Source: Phaeobacter sp. HF9A (GTDB taxonomy: Bacteria > Pseudomonadota > Alphaproteobacteria > Rhodobacterales > Rhodobacteraceae). Taken from it: a stretch of DNA of 57,131 nucleotides. Both the position numbers and the translations under genes were made by a program. Of the stretch, positions 8,310-16,362 are shown piece by piece. Under the pieces are notes generated by a model. It did not search any database and was not told the origin of the DNA. It worked only from the letters and a program-made list of their open reading frames with translations. How positions within the stretch are numbered: position 1 is the stretch's first letter; each line of letters begins with the position of its first letter. The DNA is taken from contig NZ_JAATOX010000013.1 in assembly GCF_011806385.1 (NCBI RefSeq), positions 1-57,131 on the forward strand, in the 5' to 3' direction.

Positions 8310-10673
8310 TTATTCGCCGTAGGGCACCCAGATGTTTTTGACCTGCGTCGCCTGGCGCAGGAACAACGCGCCTTCGGCCTCTGGCGTGGTCCAGTCCCAG
8401 GCGCGGCCATAATCGGTGAACACCCGTTTGAGGTTGCCGGTGGACAATCTTTCTACCGTTTCAGAGAGTTGCCGCGAGCCAAAGGCCCAGACCGTGTCCA
8501 CGCCGTTGTGCTTGGCCAACTCCGCGCCCAGGGTCTCGGCGCTGCCGGTGACGATGTTGAACACGCCCGCCGGCACATCAGAGGTTTCCAGCACCTGATA
8601 GAAATCCGTCGCCGAAAGCGGATGCGCCTCGGAGGCTACGGCGACCACCCGGTTGCCGGTGGCAATCAGCGGCGCGGTGGTGCTGATGAAACCCAGCAAG
8701 GGCGACTCCTCGGGGCAGATCACGCCCGCGACGCCGATGGCCTCGGGCACCGCCAGCGCCAGCCCGCGCATCGGCGGCATATGTACCACGCCCTCGTATT
8801 TGTCGGCCCAGGCGCCATAGCTGAACAGCCGGGACACGGCGGCGGCGACTTCGGCGCGGGCCTTGTCGGATTTCACGCCGGTCTGCGCGCGCAGGCGATC
8901 CGCAAATTCCTCGGCTCGGGCAGAGAGGTTTTCGCCCATGTAATAAAGGATCTGAGCGCGGTTGTGCTGGGTCTTGGAGCCCCAGCTTGCGGCGCCGGTT
9001 GCGGCCTCCACCGCGTTGCGGATGTCCTTGCGGTTGCCGACCCCAACCTCGCCGAGCACCTCGCCCTTGTCGCCCACAACCGGTTGCGCATGCCCCCCGT
9101 CTGGGCGGGCCTGCTTGCCGCCGATGTAGAATTTCGCGGTGCGGTCCACCGTATCCAGCGCAAAGCCCTTGGCCTTGGCAGCCTGTGCCGGTTTACGCTC
9201 CGTGGCCTTGGCGAAAGCGCGGGGTTTGAGGTAGTCAAAACAGCCTTCCCGCCCGCCTTCACGGCCAAAACCGCTCTCCTTGACGCCGCCAAAGCCGACG
9301 CCCGCATCCATGACATTGGTGCAGTTGACCCAGACGATTCCGGCCTGAACCTTGGCCGCCAGATCCAGCGCCAGGTTGACGTTTTCGCTCCAGATGCTGG
9401 CGGCGAGGCCATAGCGGCTGTGATTGGCGAGCTGTATCGCCTCTGCCGGGGTGCGGAAGGTCATGGAGACCGCAACCGGGCCAAAGATTTCCTCGGTCGC
9501 CGCTTCGCAGGTGGCGGGGATGTTTTGCAACACGGTCGGCGGATAGTAGCTGCCGCCCTCGGGTGGGCTCATCTCGGCCTGCACCAGCGTTGCCCCTGCG
9601 GCGACGGCACGATCCACCATGCCCGCAATCCGGTCGCGCTGGGTGCTGTCGATGATTGCGCCCATGTCGATGGTCTTGTCCAGCGATGCGCCGATGCGCA
9701 GCGTTTTCATCCGTGCGGCAAGGCGAGCGTGGAAATCCTCGGCCACGCCTTCCTGCACGATCAGGCGCGAACCCGCACAGCAGACCTGCCCCTGGTTGAA
9801 CCACATGGCGTCCACGACCCCCTCGACCGCGGCATCAAGATCGGCATCGTCACAGACGATGAAAGGGGATTTGCCGCCCAGTTCCAGCGTCAGCGATTTA
9901 CCACTGCCAGCGGTGGCCTCGCGGATCTTGCGACCCACCTCGGTGGAGCCGGTAAAGGCGACCTTGTCGATCCCCTCATTGGCGGCAATCAGCGCGCCGG
10001 TTTCACCATCGCCGGTGACGATGTTCAAAACCCCGTCGGGCAGGCCAGCCGCCTGCGCCAGCTCCGCAAAGAGCAGCGCGGTGAGCGGCGTGGCTTCGGC
10101 CGGTTTCAGCACCACCGTGTTGCCAAGCGCCAGCGCCGGGGCGACCTTCCAGGCGAGCATCAGGAAGGGGAAGTTCCACGGGATCACCTGGCCGATCACG
10201 CCGACCGGATCATAGCCGGGGAATTCGCTGTCCTGAAGCTGCGCCCAACCGGCGTGATGATAGAAATGCCGGGCGGCAAGCGGGATGTCGATGTCGCGGG
10301 CCTCACGGATCGGCTTGCCATTGTCGAGCGCCTCCACCACCGACAAGATCCGCGCGTTGCGCTGGATGATCCGCGCCAGGGCATAGAGCTTCAGCGCCCG
10401 CTCGTGACCGGGCAGCGCGGCCCAGGATTTCTGCGCCTTGCGGGCCGCGGCGATGGCGCTGTCCACATCCTGCGCGCGGCCCTGGCTGACGGTCGCGAGG
10501 CGCTTGCCCGTCGCGGGTTCCTGGGTGTCAAACCCGTCGGCGGGGGCGGTGAAGCTGCCACCGATGAAATGGCCAAAGCGCCCCTCATGCGCGGCCAGCC
10601 ATTGCCGGGCGCTGGTGTCGTCTTCTGTGCTCGGGGCGTAATCCATGCTGTCGAAAAAGCTCGCTACGGTCAT
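8310..10673 (-). CDS. ALDH16-type aldehyde dehydrogenase with two ALDH domains
   Basis: This 787-residue protein has a complete N-terminal ALDH domain (about 30-490) with Glu264 in LELGGKSPF and the nucleophile in GQVCCAGSR (Cys298 by family position). A second, shorter ALDH-like domain (about 515-787) keeps the cofactor-domain pattern (VIGVAGVICPEESPLLGF) but lacks the Cys and Glu active-site motifs. That layout is the ALDH16 family, of which a bacterial member from Loktanella (Rhodobacteraceae) is known. It follows deoC by six bases in one operon. DeoC releases acetaldehyde, so acetaldehyde is the natural candidate substrate. Confidence 0.87.
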   Translation of the reverse strand: MTVASFFDSMDYAPSTEDDTSARQWLAAHEGRFGHFIGGSFTAPADGFDTQEPATGKRLATVSQGRAQDVDSAIAAARKAQKSWAALPGHERALKLYALARIIQRNARILSVVEALDNGKPIREARDIDIPLAARHFYHHAGWAQLQDSEFPGYDPVGVIGQVIPWNFPFLMLAWKVAPALALGNTVVLKPAEATPLTALLFAELAQAAGLPDGVLNIVTGDGETGALIAANEGIDKVAFTGSTEVGRKIREATAGSGKSLTLELGGKSPFIVCDDADLDAAVEGVVDAMWFNQGQVCCAGSRLIVQEGVAEDFHARLAARMKTLRIGASLDKTIDMGAIIDSTQRDRIAGMVDRAVAAGATLVQAEMSPPEGGSYYPPTVLQNIPATCEAATEEIFGPVAVSMTFRTPAEAIQLANHSRYGLAASIWSENVNLALDLAAKVQAGIVWVNCTNVMDAGVGFGGVKESGFGREGGREGCFDYLKPRAFAKATERKPAQAAKAKGFALDTVDRTAKFYIGGKQARPDGGHAQPVVGDKGEVLGEVGVGNRKDIRNAVEAATGAASWGSKTQHNRAQILYYMGENLSARAEEFADRLRAQTGVKSDKARAEVAAAVSRLFSYGAWADKYEGVVHMPPMRGLALAVPEAIGVAGVICPEESPLLGFISTTAPLIATGNRVVAVASEAHPLSATDFYQVLETSDVPAGVFNIVTGSAETLGAELAKHNGVDTVWAFGSRQLSETVERLSTGNLKRVFTDYGRAWDWTTPEAEGALFLRQATQVKNIWVPYGE

Positions 10674-10679
10674 CTTGGG

Positions 10680-11675
10680 TTATCCGATCGGGTGGCGGCG
10701 TGCGGCGCTGTAGGCGCCCGTCACGCGGTGTTCGAGTTGCCGTTCGATATCGCCCAGCAGGGACGAGGCACCGATACGAAAGAGGTCAGGTTGCAGCCAG
10801 TCATGGCCCAGCTCCTCTTTCATGAGGGCAAGATAGGTCAGAACGTCCTTGGCCTTGGACACGCCCCCGGCAGGTTTGTAGCCGACCTTGATGCCGGTCA
10901 TCTCCTGATATTGCCGTATGGCGCGGACCATGGTCAGCGACACCGGCAGCGTGGCGTTGACGCCTTCCTTGCCGGTCGAGGTCTTGATGAAATCGGCCCC
11001 GGCCATCATGCAGACAAGGCTGGCTTTGGCGACATTGCGCAGGGTCTTGAGATCACCAGTGGCCAGGATCGCCTTGACATGGGCATCGCCACAGGCGGCG
11101 CGATATTCGTGCATCTCGTCATAAAGCGCCTGCCAATTGCCGGTCAGCACATGTTCGCGGGTGATGACGATGTCGATCTCTTCTGCGCCATCCTTCACCG
11201 AGGCCTCGATTTCGGCCAGTTTGGTAGCATGGGGCGACAGCCCTGCCGGAAAGCCGGTGGAAACGGCGGCGACGGGAATGCCACTGCCCTGCAACGCATC
11301 CACAGCGGTGGCAACAAAACGGTGATAGACGCAGATCGCGCCGGTTGTGATCCGGTGATCCTGCATGCCAAGCGCCGCCAGGAGGTCGGGGCGCACCGGT
11401 TGGATGGCCTTGGCGCAGAGCCGCCGCACCCGGCCCTCGGTATCATCGCCATTCAGCGTGGTCAGGTCGATGCAGGTCACCGCCTTCAGCAGCCAGGCGC
11501 TCTGGGCGTCGCCCTTCACGGCCCGGCGCCCCGGCAGGGCGGCGGCGCGGCGTTCGGACGCCGAGGTGTTGACCCGCACCGATTCCACAAGGGACAAATC
11601 GAGCGGCAACCCGGGATTGCGGGCGTGACCCTCTGCCGGTGCCGTGACCTCGGGCAGGGCGGCTGTTTGTGACAT
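10680..11675 (-). CDS. deoC: Deoxyribose-phosphate aldolase
   Basis: This 331-residue class I aldolase cleaves 2-deoxyribose-5-phosphate to glyceraldehyde-3-phosphate and acetaldehyde. The Schiff-base lysine is Lys231 in ADFIKTSTGKEG. Lys201 in VKAILATGD and Asp168 in EEIDIVI match the other catalytic residues of the E. coli enzyme. It is about 70 residues longer than E. coli DeoC, mainly through an N-terminal extension (about 1-60), as in the longer DeoC subfamily. It is first in a reverse-strand operon with the ALDH16 gene and divergent from deoR across a 130-bp promoter region. Confidence 0.93.
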   Translation of the reverse strand: MSQTAALPEVTAPAEGHARNPGLPLDLSLVESVRVNTSASERRAAALPGRRAVKGDAQSAWLLKAVTCIDLTTLNGDDTEGRVRRLCAKAIQPVRPDLLAALGMQDHRITTGAICVYHRFVATAVDALQGSGIPVAAVSTGFPAGLSPHATKLAEIEASVKDGAEEIDIVITREHVLTGNWQALYDEMHEYRAACGDAHVKAILATGDLKTLRNVAKASLVCMMAGADFIKTSTGKEGVNATLPVSLTMVRAIRQYQEMTGIKVGYKPAGGVSKAKDVLTYLALMKEELGHDWLQPDLFRIGASSLLGDIERQLEHRVTGAYSAARRHPIG

Positions 11676-11768
11676 GGCGAAACCCTTTGTGACGCATGTG
11701 GCGCATCATCGGATGCGCGTTGGATTGCCTCTAGCCTACCGGCAAATGTTTTGATTGCAACTCAATTT

Positions 11769-11784
11769 TGTTATTTTTATAACA
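11769..11784. promoter_or_regulatory. DeoR operator between deoC and deoR
   Basis: The 16-mer TGTTATTTTTATAACA is an inverted repeat with arms TGTTAT and ATAACA around TTTT. Its outer five bases on each side, TGTTA...TAACA with a 6-bp centre, equal those of the E. coli deo operator TGTTAGAATTCTAACA. A wider, nearly symmetric pair CTCAA (11761-11765) and TTGAG (11789-11793) surrounds it. It lies 22 bp before the deoR start and 94 bp before that of deoC, so it can control both. Confidence 0.83.
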
Positions 11785-11805
11785 TCTGTTGAGCAGGAGA
11801 GAAAC

Positions 11806-12564
11806 ATGCGCCAACCCGAACATCGCGGCACCCCGGCAACCCGCAAGGAGGCTCGGCTTCTGTTGCTGAAGGACACGGTCGAGCGAAACGGCTCGATTCA
11901 TATTCGCGATGCGGCGGAGCTCTTGGATGTTTCCGAGATGACAATTCGCCGAGATATGCGGGAAGCACCTGAAACATTTCAGTTTTTGGGTGGGCATATC
12001 GTTCTGTCACAGGAGGCGCAAAGGCGCGCGCCCTACGAGCTGGCGCAGGCCGCGGAACTGAACGAGGCCGCCAAACGCGCGGCCTGCGCCGCCTGTGTTC
12101 CGCTGCTGATGCCGGAAGAGACATTATTCGTCGACTGCGGCACCACCCTGCCGCATCTGATCGACCTGATCCCGGATGATATGGAGCTGACGATCATTTG
12201 TTACGCTTTGAACATTGCGGATATGGTCGTGCGCAAGCCCAATCTTCAGCTGGTTCTGCTGGGCGGCGTTTATCACGCACCGACGGCGTCCTTCTATCCG
12301 GCGCAGGACGACGCGACCCTGGATGCCTATGCGATCAACCATGCGTTCATGTCGGCGGCGGGGGTAGAGGAGTCCCTTGGCGTCACCTGTACCACCTTTC
12401 GCGAGGCCGGATTGAAACAGACGGCGATGGCCCGGGCGCAGAACCGGATCTTGGTTGCGGATCAATCCAAGTTCGGGGTGGTCAACCCCGCCAGTTTTGC
12501 GCGCCTGTCCGATTTTGATCGGATCGCAACCGAAGCAGGCCTGCAACCTGCTCCGGCGGACTAA
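11806..12564 (+). CDS. deoR: Deoxyribonucleoside regulator DeoR
   Basis: This 252-residue DeoR-family repressor has the N-terminal helix-turn-helix DAAELLDVSEMTIRRDM (about 37-53). Its effector domain keeps segments shared with E. coli DeoR: LGGHIVL, ETLFVDCGTT, CYALN, LGGVYHA and MSAAGV. The likely ligand is deoxyribose-5-phosphate and the targets are deoC-ALDH16. Start ATG 11806 follows AGGAGA; the upstream in-frame codons lie inside the promoter and operator. It is divergent from deoC and convergent with the LysR gene. Confidence 0.9.
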   Translation: MRQPEHRGTPATRKEARLLLLKDTVERNGSIHIRDAAELLDVSEMTIRRDMREAPETFQFLGGHIVLSQEAQRRAPYELAQAAELNEAAKRAACAACVPLLMPEETLFVDCGTTLPHLIDLIPDDMELTIICYALNIADMVVRKPNLQLVLLGGVYHAPTASFYPAQDDATLDAYAINHAFMSAAGVEESLGVTCTTFREAGLKQTAMARAQNRILVADQSKFGVVNPASFARLSDFDRIATEAGLQPAPAD

Positions 12565-12572
12565 AGGCGGCG

Positions 12573-13448
12573 TCAGCCACCAAGCCAATCGAGCAGCGCG
12601 CGGAGCGGTTCCGAAACTGGCCTGTGCCTGGGCCAGACCAGATAATAGGTGCCTTCGACGTCAATGTAGCGGGAACTCGCAGGAACAAGGCGGCCCCGTT
12701 TGAACTCGTGCTCGGCCAGGAATTCCGGCAGCAGAGACATCCCGAAGCCTTCGACGCTGGCCTCGGTGATATTGGCGAACTGGTCAAACAACATGCCCCG
12801 CAGTTTCACCGCATCAATGCCATGGGCCTTGAACCATTCCTCCCAGGCACCGGGGCGGCTTTTGAGGTGGAGCAGTGGCTCGTCCAGAAGGCGTTCCGGG
12901 CTGAACGGCGCGCCCTTTGCGTGATCCGGTGAACAGACCGCAATCACCCGTTCTTTCAGGAGCGGCAGGTAGTGCACGCCGGGCCATTCTTCGGTGCCAA
13001 AGTGAATCGCGGCGTCGAACTCGTCGAGGTCGAGGTCAAACGGCATGATGCGCGAGCTTTGGTTGATCAGGATGCTTGGGTGCTGTTCGACAAACTTCTT
13101 CAGGCGCGGGCCGAGCCAATGCATGCCGAAAGCGGGCAGAATCGCCAGGTTGAGGTTGGGGCGCGAGCCGCTTGCCTTCACCGTGAGGCTTGCCCGGGCG
13201 AGATCATTGAGGCATTCGCGAACCGATCTGGCATAGGCGACACCGGCGGGCGACAATTGTAACGTCTTGCCGCCACGATAAAACAGCGACACGCCGATCT
13301 GCTCTTCCAGCGCCTTGAGTTGCCGGCTGACCGCCGAGTGGGTCAACGCCAGATCATCTGCAGCGGCATTTGCAGTTCCCAGACGCTCGACCGCCTCCAG
13401 TGCCAGCAATGAACTGATCGACGGCAAGAAACGCCTTGGGGCAATCAT
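12573..13448 (-). CDS. LysR family transcriptional regulator (GcvA-like)
   Basis: This 291-residue LysR-type regulator has a winged helix-turn-helix near residues 10-60 (TANAAADDLALTHSAVSRQL) and a periplasmic-binding-protein-like effector domain from about 90. ATG 13448 is chosen because the protein then starts with the usual MIAPRRFLPS; upstream in-frame ATGs would add 12 residues. It is divergent from the aminotransferase gene and the lysine-type operon, which it probably regulates. The inducer is not known; an intermediate of that pathway is a guess. Confidence 0.87.
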   Translation of the reverse strand: MIAPRRFLPSISSLLALEAVERLGTANAAADDLALTHSAVSRQLKALEEQIGVSLFYRGGKTLQLSPAGVAYARSVRECLNDLARASLTVKASGSRPNLNLAILPAFGMHWLGPRLKKFVEQHPSILINQSSRIMPFDLDLDEFDAAIHFGTEEWPGVHYLPLLKERVIAVCSPDHAKGAPFSPERLLDEPLLHLKSRPGAWEEWFKAHGIDAVKLRGMLFDQFANITEASVEGFGMSLLPEFLAEHEFKRGRLVPASSRYIDVEGTYYLVWPRHRPVSEPLRALLDWLGG

Positions 13449-13468
13449 GTGAGTTTTTCTCCAGATTA

Positions 13469-13485
13469 AGTGACAAAGCATCACT
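13469..13485. promoter_or_regulatory. LysR-type binding site candidate
   Basis: AGTGA-N7-TCACT (13469-13485) is a short perfect inverted repeat in the 95-bp gap between the divergent LysR and aminotransferase genes. LysR regulators usually bind interrupted dyads of this kind. It is short, so chance is possible. Confidence 0.45.
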
Positions 13486-13543
13486 ATTTTTGGTGCATTT
13501 TATTGCTTAGCCTAGCGAAAACAACACATGACGTGGATATGCC

Positions 13544-14731
13544 ATGACCCTTCAGCAGAATTTTCGACGGGCGCAGAGAATCGCGGCGCTGGAGATTTCG
13601 GAAATCGTGCAACTGACGGAACGCGCCGCCGAGCTGCGCGCGCAGGGCAAGGATGTTGTGGCCCTGTCCACCGGAGAGCCCGACTTTCCAACGCCGCCGC
13701 ATGTGGTGGAAGCGGCGCACAGGGCTGCGCTGGAGGGTCAAACCCGCTATCCGGCAACGATGGGAACACCTGCGCTGCGCGATGTGATTGCCGACCAGAA
13801 CGGGGTCACGCGGGCCAATGTCATCGTCTCGACCGGTGCCAAGCAGGTCATCGCCAACGCCATGCTCGCCACGCTGGATGCGGGGGACGAGGTGGTCATC
13901 CCCGCGCCCTATTGGACCAGCTATTCCGATGTCGTCCGCATGGCCGGTGGCACGCCGGTTGTGGTGACCTGCCCGATGGCGCAGGGGTTCAAGATCACGC
14001 CGGAGCAATTGGAACAGGCGATCACCCCCGCGACGCGCTGGGTGATGTTGAATTCGCCCTCCAACCCCTCGGGCGCGATTTATTCCGCGTCAGAGCAGAA
14101 GGCGCTTGGCGAGGTGCTGGCCCGCCATCCGCAGGTTCTGATCCTGGTGGACGAGATTTACGCCCATCTGAGCTACGTGCCCTTCAGCTCTTTTACCGAG
14201 GTGGTGCCGGAACTTGCGGCGCGGGTGCTGATCGTCAACGGGGTGTCCAAGGCCTATTCGATGACCGGCTGGCGCATCGGCTGGGGCATCGGACCGGCCG
14301 AGATGATCAAGGCCATGGGTGCGGTGCAGGGGCAGATAACCTCTGGCGCCTGTTCGATTTCACAAGCGGCGGCGCTGGCGGCGCTGACCGGGGATCAGGG
14401 TTTGCTCAACGAGCGTCGCGACATCCTGCGCCAGCGCCGCGACAAGGTCGTGGCGGCGTTGAACGCGCTTGAGGGCGTGACCTGCCCACAGCCCGATGGC
14501 GCCTTTTACGCCTTTCCCGACGTGAGCGGCGCGCTCAAGGCCGGTGGTTTTGGCTCGGACGCCGAATTCTGCGCCGCCTTGCTCGACAAGGCCGGCCTGG
14601 CGCTGGTTCCGGGGCGGGCCTTTGGTCTGCCCGGTCACCTGCGGCTGTCCTTTGCCTATGCAGAGAGCGCGCTTGACACGGGGCTCGACCGCATCACGCG
14701 GTTTATCAACGAATATTGTGCCGCCGCGTAG
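13544..14731 (+). CDS. Class I aminotransferase (AspC-like), probable 2-aminoadipate aminotransferase
   Basis: This 395-residue fold-type I PLP aminotransferase resembles bacterial aspartate/prephenate aminotransferases. It has LSTGEPDFPTP near 41-51, NSPSNPSGA near 170-178, DEIYAHLSY near 203-211 and the Schiff-base Lys236 in SKAYSMTGWRIGW. Alone it would be called an aspartate aminotransferase. Because amaB-, amaA-, hglS- and D-2-hydroxyglutarate dehydrogenase-like genes follow, the step it most likely supplies is 2-aminoadipate to 2-oxoadipate. Start ATG 13544. Confidence 0.87.
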   Translation: MTLQQNFRRAQRIAALEISEIVQLTERAAELRAQGKDVVALSTGEPDFPTPPHVVEAAHRAALEGQTRYPATMGTPALRDVIADQNGVTRANVIVSTGAKQVIANAMLATLDAGDEVVIPAPYWTSYSDVVRMAGGTPVVVTCPMAQGFKITPEQLEQAITPATRWVMLNSPSNPSGAIYSASEQKALGEVLARHPQVLILVDEIYAHLSYVPFSSFTEVVPELAARVLIVNGVSKAYSMTGWRIGWGIGPAEMIKAMGAVQGQITSGACSISQAAALAALTGDQGLLNERRDILRQRRDKVVAALNALEGVTCPQPDGAFYAFPDVSGALKAGGFGSDAEFCAALLDKAGLALVPGRAFGLPGHLRLSFAYAESALDTGLDRITRFINEYCAAA

Positions 14732-14862
14732 CACGCCTGCGCCCGGCACAGAGTGAAGGCCGGTCCATGCCGGTTTTCAGACACAATCAGGAACGCGCAA
14801 CCGGTCTGCCCTTTATGGAAACGCGAAGAGGGGCGACCGGCTATCCCAACTGGAGAAATGAC

Positions 14863-16362
14863 ATGACACACGCAGATATCCTTGCCGCAAACGGGCTGAG
14901 CGCAGCCGAGCTGACTGGCGGCACTTTGGCCGTGACCTCGCCCATCGACGGGGCAGAAGTCGCAAAGATCACCGAGACAAACGCCGCCGACATGCCGGCA
15001 ATCATCGCCAAATCGCAGGCTGCGTTCAAGGAATGGCGCAAGGTTCCGGCCCCGCGCCGTGGCGAGCTGGTGCGGCTTCTCGGCGAGGAGTTGCGCGCCG
15101 CCAAGGACGATCTTGGCGCGCTGGTGACGCTGGAGGCCGGCAAGATCACCTCGGAAGGGCTGGGCGAAGTTCAGGAAATGATCGACATCTGCGACTTTGC
15201 CGTCGGCCTGTCGCGTCAGCTTTATGGTTTGACCATTGCCTCGGAACGTCCCGGCCACACTATGCGCGAAACCTGGCAGCCGATGGGGCCGGTTGGCGTG
15301 ATTTCCGCCTTCAACTTCCCGGTTGCGGTCTGGTCCTGGAACACCGCGCTGGCGATTGTTTGCGGCGATCCGGTGATCTGGAAACCCTCCGAGAAAAGCC
15401 CGCTGACCGCGCTGGCCTGCGAAAAGATCTTTGAAAAAGCGCTGGCCCGCTTTGGCGATGATGCGCCGGAGGGGCTGCATCAGGTTGTCATTGGCGGTGC
15501 CGAAGTGGGCGAGGCGCTGGTGGCCTCCAAATCCGTGCCGATCATCTCGGCGACGGGATCGACCCGCATGGGCGGTATCGTCGGGCCGAAAGTCGCCGCG
15601 CGCTGGGGTCGTGCGATCCTGGAGCTTGGCGGCAACAACGCGATGATCGTGGCGCCCTCTGCTGACCTCGACATGGCGGTGCGCGCGATTGTGTTCTCGG
15701 CCGTCGGCACTGCCGGTCAGCGCTGCACAACTCTGCGTCGCCTGATCGTGCATAAATCCATCCGGGCCGAGCTGATCGAGAAGCTGAAAGGCGCCTATGC
15801 CAACCTGCCGATCGGCGATCCCCGCGCTGAGGGCACTTTGATCGGGCCGCTGGTGGATATGGCCGCGCGCGATGCGATGGTGGCCCAGCTTGACAAGGCC
15901 CGCGCCGATGGTGGCACCGTGCATGGTGGCGCGATCGTCACCGATGGCGTTCCGGGTGGTGCCTATATCGCCCCCGCGCTGGTCGAGATGCCGGCTCAGA
16001 CCGAAACCGTGCGGACCGAGACCTTTGCCCCGATCCTCTATGTTCTGGACTACGAGGAGCTGGACGAGGCGATCGAGCTTCAGAACGACGTGCCGCAGGG
16101 GCTTTCCTCCTGTATTTTCACGCTGAATGTGCGCGAAGCGGAAACTTTCCTGTCGGCTGTCGGCTCGGATTGCGGTATCGCCAACGTCAATATCGGTCCG
16201 TCTGGCGCGGAAATCGGTGGGGCCTTTGGGGGCGAGAAGGAAACCGGCGGCGGTCGGGAATCCGGCTCGGACGCCTGGAAGGGCTACATGCGTCGCCAGA
16301 CCAGCACCGTGAACTATTCGGCAGAATTGCCGCTGGCTCAGGGAGTAAAATTTGACATCTGA
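14863..16362 (+). CDS. amaB: ALDH7-type 2-aminoadipate semialdehyde (piperideine-6-carboxylate) dehydrogenase
   Basis: This 499-residue aldehyde dehydrogenase belongs to the ALDH7 group (antiquitin, P. putida AmaB). Glu254 lies in ELGGNNA and Cys288 in GTAGQRCTTLRR; the NNA and RCTT wording is characteristic of ALDH7. It oxidises 2-aminoadipate 6-semialdehyde, in equilibrium with piperideine-6-carboxylate, to 2-aminoadipate. ATG 14863 follows TGGAGAA; earlier in-frame starts would add a non-homologous leader. The next gene begins inside its 3' end. Confidence 0.9.
   Translation: MTHADILAANGLSAAELTGGTLAVTSPIDGAEVAKITETNAADMPAIIAKSQAAFKEWRKVPAPRRGELVRLLGEELRAAKDDLGALVTLEAGKITSEGLGEVQEMIDICDFAVGLSRQLYGLTIASERPGHTMRETWQPMGPVGVISAFNFPVAVWSWNTALAIVCGDPVIWKPSEKSPLTALACEKIFEKALARFGDDAPEGLHQVVIGGAEVGEALVASKSVPIISATGSTRMGGIVGPKVAARWGRAILELGGNNAMIVAPSADLDMAVRAIVFSAVGTAGQRCTTLRRLIVHKSIRAELIEKLKGAYANLPIGDPRAEGTLIGPLVDMAARDAMVAQLDKARADGGTVHGGAIVTDGVPGGAYIAPALVEMPAQTETVRTETFAPILYVLDYEELDEAIELQNDVPQGLSSCIFTLNVREAETFLSAVGSDCGIANVNIGPSGAEIGGAFGGEKETGGGRESGSDAWKGYMRRQTSTVNYSAELPLAQGVKFDI

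Noticed and set aside
8469..11672. Long open frame (over 1000 codons) on the + strand opposite the ALDH16 and deoC genes
   Set aside because: It is antisense to two genes with complete catalytic motifs. Its translation is rich in Arg, Gly, His and Gln with no recognisable domain, as expected of antisense frames in GC-rich DNA.
14732..14862. Weak CCGG-containing hairpin followed by TTTT between the aminotransferase and amaB genes
   Set aside because: Only four or five pairs around a 6-base loop; too weak to call a terminator.
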